Of a stretch of DNA of 26,548 nt, positions 23,245-26,548 are shown piece by piece. Within the stretch, counting starts at the first letter, position 1, and each line of letters starts with the position of its first letter. The position numbers were made by a program, and so were the translations under genes. Below the pieces are notes generated by a model. The model saw only the letters and a list, made by a program, of their open reading frames with translations, did not search any database and had not been told where the DNA came from. The stretch lies in NCBI GenBank assembly GCA_026002835.1, contig BPGC01000021.1, positions 1 through 26,548 on the forward strand, in the 5' to 3' direction. Source of the stretch: Candidatus Nitrosocaldaceae archaeon. GTDB lineage: Archaea; Thermoproteota; Nitrososphaeria; Nitrososphaerales; Nitrosocaldaceae.

Positions 23245-24282
23245 TTACAAGCCGAATAATTTTGCTATAGATCGTTCATATGGCTGCCTTAATACACCTT
23301 TCTCTGTTATTATAGCACTAATCAACTCTGGAGGAGTTAGATCAAATGCTGGGTTGAATATCCTAACACCTTTTGGAACTAACCTCTTGCTTCCTACTTT
23401 TATAACTTCATCATACTTTCTCTCTTCTATTATAACCTCATCGGGATTGCTTTTAAGATCGAAACTTGATAATGGAGCTGCTACATAGAATGGGATATTA
23501 TGCTTATCTGCTAATATTGCTAATTGGTATGTGCCTATTTTATTATATACATGTCCAGTTCTTAATACTCTATCAGCACCAACTATAACCTTATCGATCA
23601 TGCCTCTAGCCATGAGCGAACCTATTGCTGTATCTGGAGCTAAACTTACATCAAATCCATCATGTTTTAATTCAAATGCAGTTAACCTAGCACCTTGCAT
23701 AACTGGTCTAGTTTCGGTAGCAATAACATTTATCCTCTTACCATGTTCCTTTGCAGCTCTTAACACTCCTAATGCAGTTCCATATGCTACTGTTGCTAAT
23801 GCTCCAGCATTACAATGTGTCAATACTGTATCGCCATCATCTATCAATAAAGAGCCATTGAAACCTAGTAATTGATTTATCTCTATATCCTCATTAAGCA
23901 TTTTTAAAGCCTCGTCTAATATACTCTTCTTGATACTTGCTATATCTCTAGCCTCTCTAGCCTTATTCATAACCCGCTCTAAAGCCCAGAATAGGTTTAC
24001 TGCAGTTGGTCTAGTAGATCTTAAAGTATTGTATGCTAACTCTAGATCTTTAAGCAAAGCATCTCTTGTCTTGCTTTTACTATTGATTGCTGCTAATGCT
24101 AATCCTAACGCTGCTGATACTCCAATTGCTGGAGCACCTCTTACAACCATATTCTTTATAGCATCTGCTACCTCTTGATACGTTTTGCATCTTACATACT
24201 CTAACTTATTAGGTAACTTTGTCTGGTCTATTAGGATAACACTATTATCCTTCCATTGTACAGTTAATAATTCTAAACTCAT
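23245..24282 (-). CDS. mtnA: S-methyl-5-thioribose-1-phosphate isomerase
   Basis: A 345-residue sugar-phosphate isomerase of the MtnA/eIF2B-alpha superfamily. MtnA converts methylthioribose-1-phosphate to methylthioribulose-1-phosphate in methionine salvage. Evidence: VVRGAPAIGVSAALGLALA (residues about 46-64), LTHCNAGALAT with the catalytic Cys157, ATETRPVMQGARLTAFEL, and GADRV with Asp237 followed by NKIGTYQLA. The residue set and length fit MtnA better than ribose-1,5-bisphosphate isomerase, a close archaeal relative. Own promoter: TATATAAT-like box centred 25 nt before the ATG, overlapping the end of the DUF354 gene. Confidence 0.9.
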   Translation of the reverse strand: MSLELLTVQWKDNSVILIDQTKLPNKLEYVRCKTYQEVADAIKNMVVRGAPAIGVSAALGLALAAINSKSKTRDALLKDLELAYNTLRSTRPTAVNLFWALERVMNKAREARDIASIKKSILDEALKMLNEDIEINQLLGFNGSLLIDDGDTVLTHCNAGALATVAYGTALGVLRAAKEHGKRINVIATETRPVMQGARLTAFELKHDGFDVSLAPDTAIGSLMARGMIDKVIVGADRVLRTGHVYNKIGTYQLAILADKHNIPFYVAAPLSSFDLKSNPDEVIIEERKYDEVIKVGSKRLVPKGVRIFNPAFDLTPPELISAIITEKGVLRQPYERSIAKLFGL

Positions 24283-24301
24283 TGCTATCTATCATGCTAG
24301 C

Positions 24302-24313
24302 ATTATATAAATT
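24302..24313 (-). promoter_or_regulatory. TATA box for mtnA
   Basis: On the minus strand AATTTATATAAT is centred about 25 nt before the mtnA ATG (24282), the distance for a leaderless archaeal transcript. It overlaps the stop codon of the upstream DUF354 gene. Confidence 0.6.
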
Positions 24314-25292
24314 AGTTTTTCTCAATCTCATCAACAATCCTCTTCTTCAGATCTTCCATGCTAGATAATACTTTCTTACTATTTGCTTGAAACTCTTCCC
24401 TAGCATTTATCAATCTAGGTATGCTTTCTATTATCTCATCTATAGTATCAAAAGTATAACTTAATCTATTAGCAATTAGATATCTATTGATATGGATATC
24501 TTTCATATTATATATTATATTTGGTATTCCTAATAATGCTGCTTCACAATTCATAGTTCCTCCAGAGCCTATGAATAACGCAGCATCTTTCAATAGCATT
24601 AAGCCATCTATAACATCTTCTAATACATTTATACCTAAATCCTTTATAGCGTTTATCTGATCCTCATATCTTGCTAATGCTATAACATTGTATCTCTCTG
24701 CTATTCTATCTAATAATTCTAATGCTATAGATCTTTTGTTATGAAGATAAGCAGCTTTACTCTCTTCCAATCTAAATAAAATAAAATTTTTATTAGAATT
24801 TCCGATGGGCTTTATCCATATACTTGGATCTAGCGCTTTATATGGTATCAATTTTTTATTATTTATTCCATATTTAATAAATTCTTCTCTTGGTATAATC
24901 CATGGATACATTAATTTATCTACTAATGGTAAGGTTAATTTACATACAGCCTCTGCATGAGGAGAGTCATTAAAGCATAGAATCGGTATCTTTAAACCAA
25001 ATGCTACTCTACATGCATCTGGGGATGAGAATGTTATCAATTTATCTGGTTTATAATCATTGATGATACTTGCTAGTTTATGTACCCTCTCAGCAGATAT
25101 TACTAGTTTGTCATATAATGTTAATCCATAATTGCCTATAACCTCTAGATCTAAACCTCTAATCTTTGCTAACTCTATAGTCTCTCTAAATGCTCTCGAG
25201 GTGCATAATATCTCATGATCTTTTAACTCATCTATCACAGGTTTGAAAAAGTTTACTTGTTTTGGAGTTAATATATCAAACCATAGTCTCAT
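24312..25292 (-). CDS. DUF354 family protein (glycosyltransferase-like)
   Basis: A 326-residue member of the DUF354 family, archaeal and bacterial proteins with a GT-B-like two-domain fold. The N-terminal MRLWFDILTPKQVNFFKPV and the following ILCTSRAFRETIELAK are characteristic. The C-terminal domain contains ALFIGSGGTMNCEAALLGIP, resembling the donor-binding loop of GT-B enzymes such as UDP-GlcNAc 2-epimerase and MurG. Its start overlaps the end of the UDP-sugar dehydrogenase gene by 17 nt, so the two probably act in the same pathway, likely the making of cell-surface polysaccharide or protein glycans. Substrate is unknown. Confidence 0.82.
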   Translation of the reverse strand: MRLWFDILTPKQVNFFKPVIDELKDHEILCTSRAFRETIELAKIRGLDLEVIGNYGLTLYDKLVISAERVHKLASIINDYKPDKLITFSSPDACRVAFGLKIPILCFNDSPHAEAVCKLTLPLVDKLMYPWIIPREEFIKYGINNKKLIPYKALDPSIWIKPIGNSNKNFILFRLEESKAAYLHNKRSIALELLDRIAERYNVIALARYEDQINAIKDLGINVLEDVIDGLMLLKDAALFIGSGGTMNCEAALLGIPNIIYNMKDIHINRYLIANRLSYTFDTIDEIIESIPRLINAREEFQANSKKVLSSMEDLKKRIVDEIEKN

Positions 25293-26548
25293 ATGCTCTA
25301 CCTATGCCTCTTATCTTCAATCTCTTAAACTCTTTATTAGCAAATATTCCTCTTCCATCATATATCATAACATTATCGTTTATGCTAATAATATAATCCT
25401 CATCCAACCTTTTATATTCATCATGATCAGTTGCTATGAATAATAGATCTGCATTTCTAATTGCAGTATTTATATCTCTAGTAAATTTAACGTTCTTTGG
25501 TATTGATTCTTCTCTAACATAAGGATCATGTAATATTATATCAAAACCATACTCTAAGAATTTATTTATTATATTATAAGATGGTGACAATCTAGCATCT
25601 GCTACATTACCTCTAAATGCTAAGCCTAGTATTGCAACTCTCTTCTTGCCATTTAACATGTTTATTGCTTGATCTACACAATACTCTGGCATACTATCGT
25701 TAACAATCCTAGAGGAATGTATTATGTTTGCTTCTTCTTTAACCTTACTTGCTACATCTAATACAAATCTTGGATAGATTGGAATGCATATGCCTCCTAC
25801 TCCTACTCCTGCTCTATGTATATTACAATAAGGCTGAGAGTTAGCAGCATCTCTAACCTCCCAGAAATCTATGCCTAGTTTATCGCATAATCTCGCTAAT
25901 TCGTTTGCCAATGCTATATTAACATCTCTATAAACACCTTCTAACAATTTCTCTAACTCTGCTGCTTTTATGCTACTCATAACAATTACTCCTTTCTTTG
26001 CAATTATCGAGTATAACTCTTTAGCAATAGCCTTGCTATTATTGCCTATACCAGATACTATCGCTGGATAATTCTCTTCTATATCCTTTATTGCTCTACC
26101 TATATAGATCCTCTCTGGGTTATATATTAGAGCAAAATCCTCATCTGGCTTTAGACCATTATACTTCAATTTTGGTAATATTATATTCTCAGTGGTTCCA
26201 GGAGGCAAACTTGTATTAAAGCATACTATATCATTCTTCTTTAAACCTTTTCCAATACTATCTGCTACCTCTTCTATATCAGAATAGTCTATCGATGAAC
26301 CATTTGTAACTAATGGGACTGCAACAAACTTTATTCTGCTCTCTTTAGATGCAAGAATACCATCTTTGATTGCTATAAACCTATTCTCTTTAATTGCTTC
26401 TGTAAATGCTTCTTTAACTCCGGGTTCATTTGAATTAGGAAATCCATTATTAGCTTCATTAATTATATAATCAGATTTATCTATACCAATAACACTTGCC
26501 CCTTTCCTTAACCATACAGCTGCTATAGATGATCCTACTTGTCCTAAT
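25276..26548 (-). CDS. UDP-N-acetyl-sugar 6-dehydrogenase (WecC-like), 5' end outside window
   Basis: An open frame running from the right edge; the first few codons are missing. About 423 residues are visible, starting with GQVGSSIAAVWLRKG of the Rossmann NAD-binding motif. Landmarks are VAVPLV, FNTSLPPGTTEN, NPERIYIGRAIKD, the central-domain helix with KAAELEKLLEGVYRDVNIAL, and a C-terminal ILGLAFRGNVADARLSP. The family oxidises the C6 alcohol of UDP-HexNAc to the uronic acid with two NAD+. The catalytic-cysteine segment reads GVGVGGICIPIYPRF, with the usual His before the Cys replaced by Ile but the Cys kept. A methionine drawn at 26208 is only an internal TTG. It is coupled to the DUF354 gene. 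Confidence 0.85.
   Translation of the reverse strand, partial: LGQVGSSIAAVWLRKGASVIGIDKSDYIINEANNGFPNSNEPGVKEAFTEAIKENRFIAIKDGILASKESRIKFVAVPLVTNGSSIDYSDIEEVADSIGKGLKKNDIVCFNTSLPPGTTENIILPKLKYNGLKPDEDFALIYNPERIYIGRAIKDIEENYPAIVSGIGNNSKAIAKELYSIIAKKGVIVMSSIKAAELEKLLEGVYRDVNIALANELARLCDKLGIDFWEVRDAANSQPYCNIHRAGVGVGGICIPIYPRFVLDVASKVKEEANIIHSSRIVNDSMPEYCVDQAINMLNGKKRVAILGLAFRGNVADARLSPSYNIINKFLEYGFDIILHDPYVREESIPKNVKFTRDINTAIRNADLLFIATDHDEYKRLDEDYIISINDNVMIYDGRGIFANKEFKRLKIRGIGRAYETMV

Noticed and set aside
23531..24178. Plus-strand open frames opposite mtnA
   Set aside because: Antisense shadows of a confidently assigned mtnA; no motifs, no promoter or ribosome site.
1..26548. CRISPR arrays, tRNA or rRNA genes
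   Set aside because: No regularly spaced repeats and no recognisable tRNA or rRNA sequence were seen in the gaps on either strand.

Overview
The window is AT-rich (roughly one third G+C by eye), gene-dense archaeal DNA. The archaeal assignment rests on TATA boxes about 25 nt upstream of start codons with almost no 5' leader, a HerA-NurA pair, a Pyrococcus-type sulfhydrogenase operon, a DUF354 gene, and heavy use of AGA/AGG and ATA codons. An anaerobic or facultative thermophile of the Thermoproteota/TACK group fits best; the exact lineage cannot be fixed from the sequence alone.

Layout. (1) 1-867 is decayed DNA: a remnant of an IS1595-type (ISXO2-like) transposase and a short repeat. (2) 868-1131 (-) is a muconolactone-isomerase-like gene, divergent from the hydrogenase operon across a perfectly symmetrical TATA palindrome. 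(3) 1192-10786 (+) is a long operon. It encodes a cytosolic NAD(P)-linked group 3b [NiFe] hydrogenase (subunits beta, gamma, delta, alpha, with a cNMP-binding-domain protein inserted). It continues with the maturation protease, a HypA lacking its zinc domain, HypC, HypE, a small two-ribbon protein, a helical protein, a second HypC with a Cys-rich tail, HypD and two class II aldolase-fold proteins. HypF (10723-13005, -) converges on its end. HypB is not present. (4) 13006-14020 is a second decayed stretch: remains of an XPD/DinG-like helicase and a SWIM zinc-finger gene, plus a second copy of the short repeat. (5) 14021-18033 is fixA, fixB and a fixC-fixX fusion, an electron-bifurcating ETF system, followed by a 43-residue protein with eight cysteines; larB follows. 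(6) The right end (-) has a HerA-like ATPase and NurA, a MIP18-PqqD fusion, a small exported protein, mtnA, a DUF354 protein and a UDP-sugar dehydrogenase running off the window.

How it fits together. The hydrogenase would exchange electrons between H2 and NAD(P)H. FixABCX would split NADH electrons between quinone and ferredoxin, so the two neighbouring clusters plausibly connect the H2, pyridine-nucleotide, ferredoxin and quinone pools. Nickel is a second theme (hydrogenase maturation, LarB). The most unusual part is the maturation region: a HypA without its zinc ribbon, a separate protein with two CxxC-x8-HC-x3-M units, two HypC proteins, no HypB, and a catalytic/non-catalytic-looking aldolase pair between hypD and hypF. 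The hydrogenase block lies between two decayed patches that share a repeat, which suggests an acquired or relocated island.
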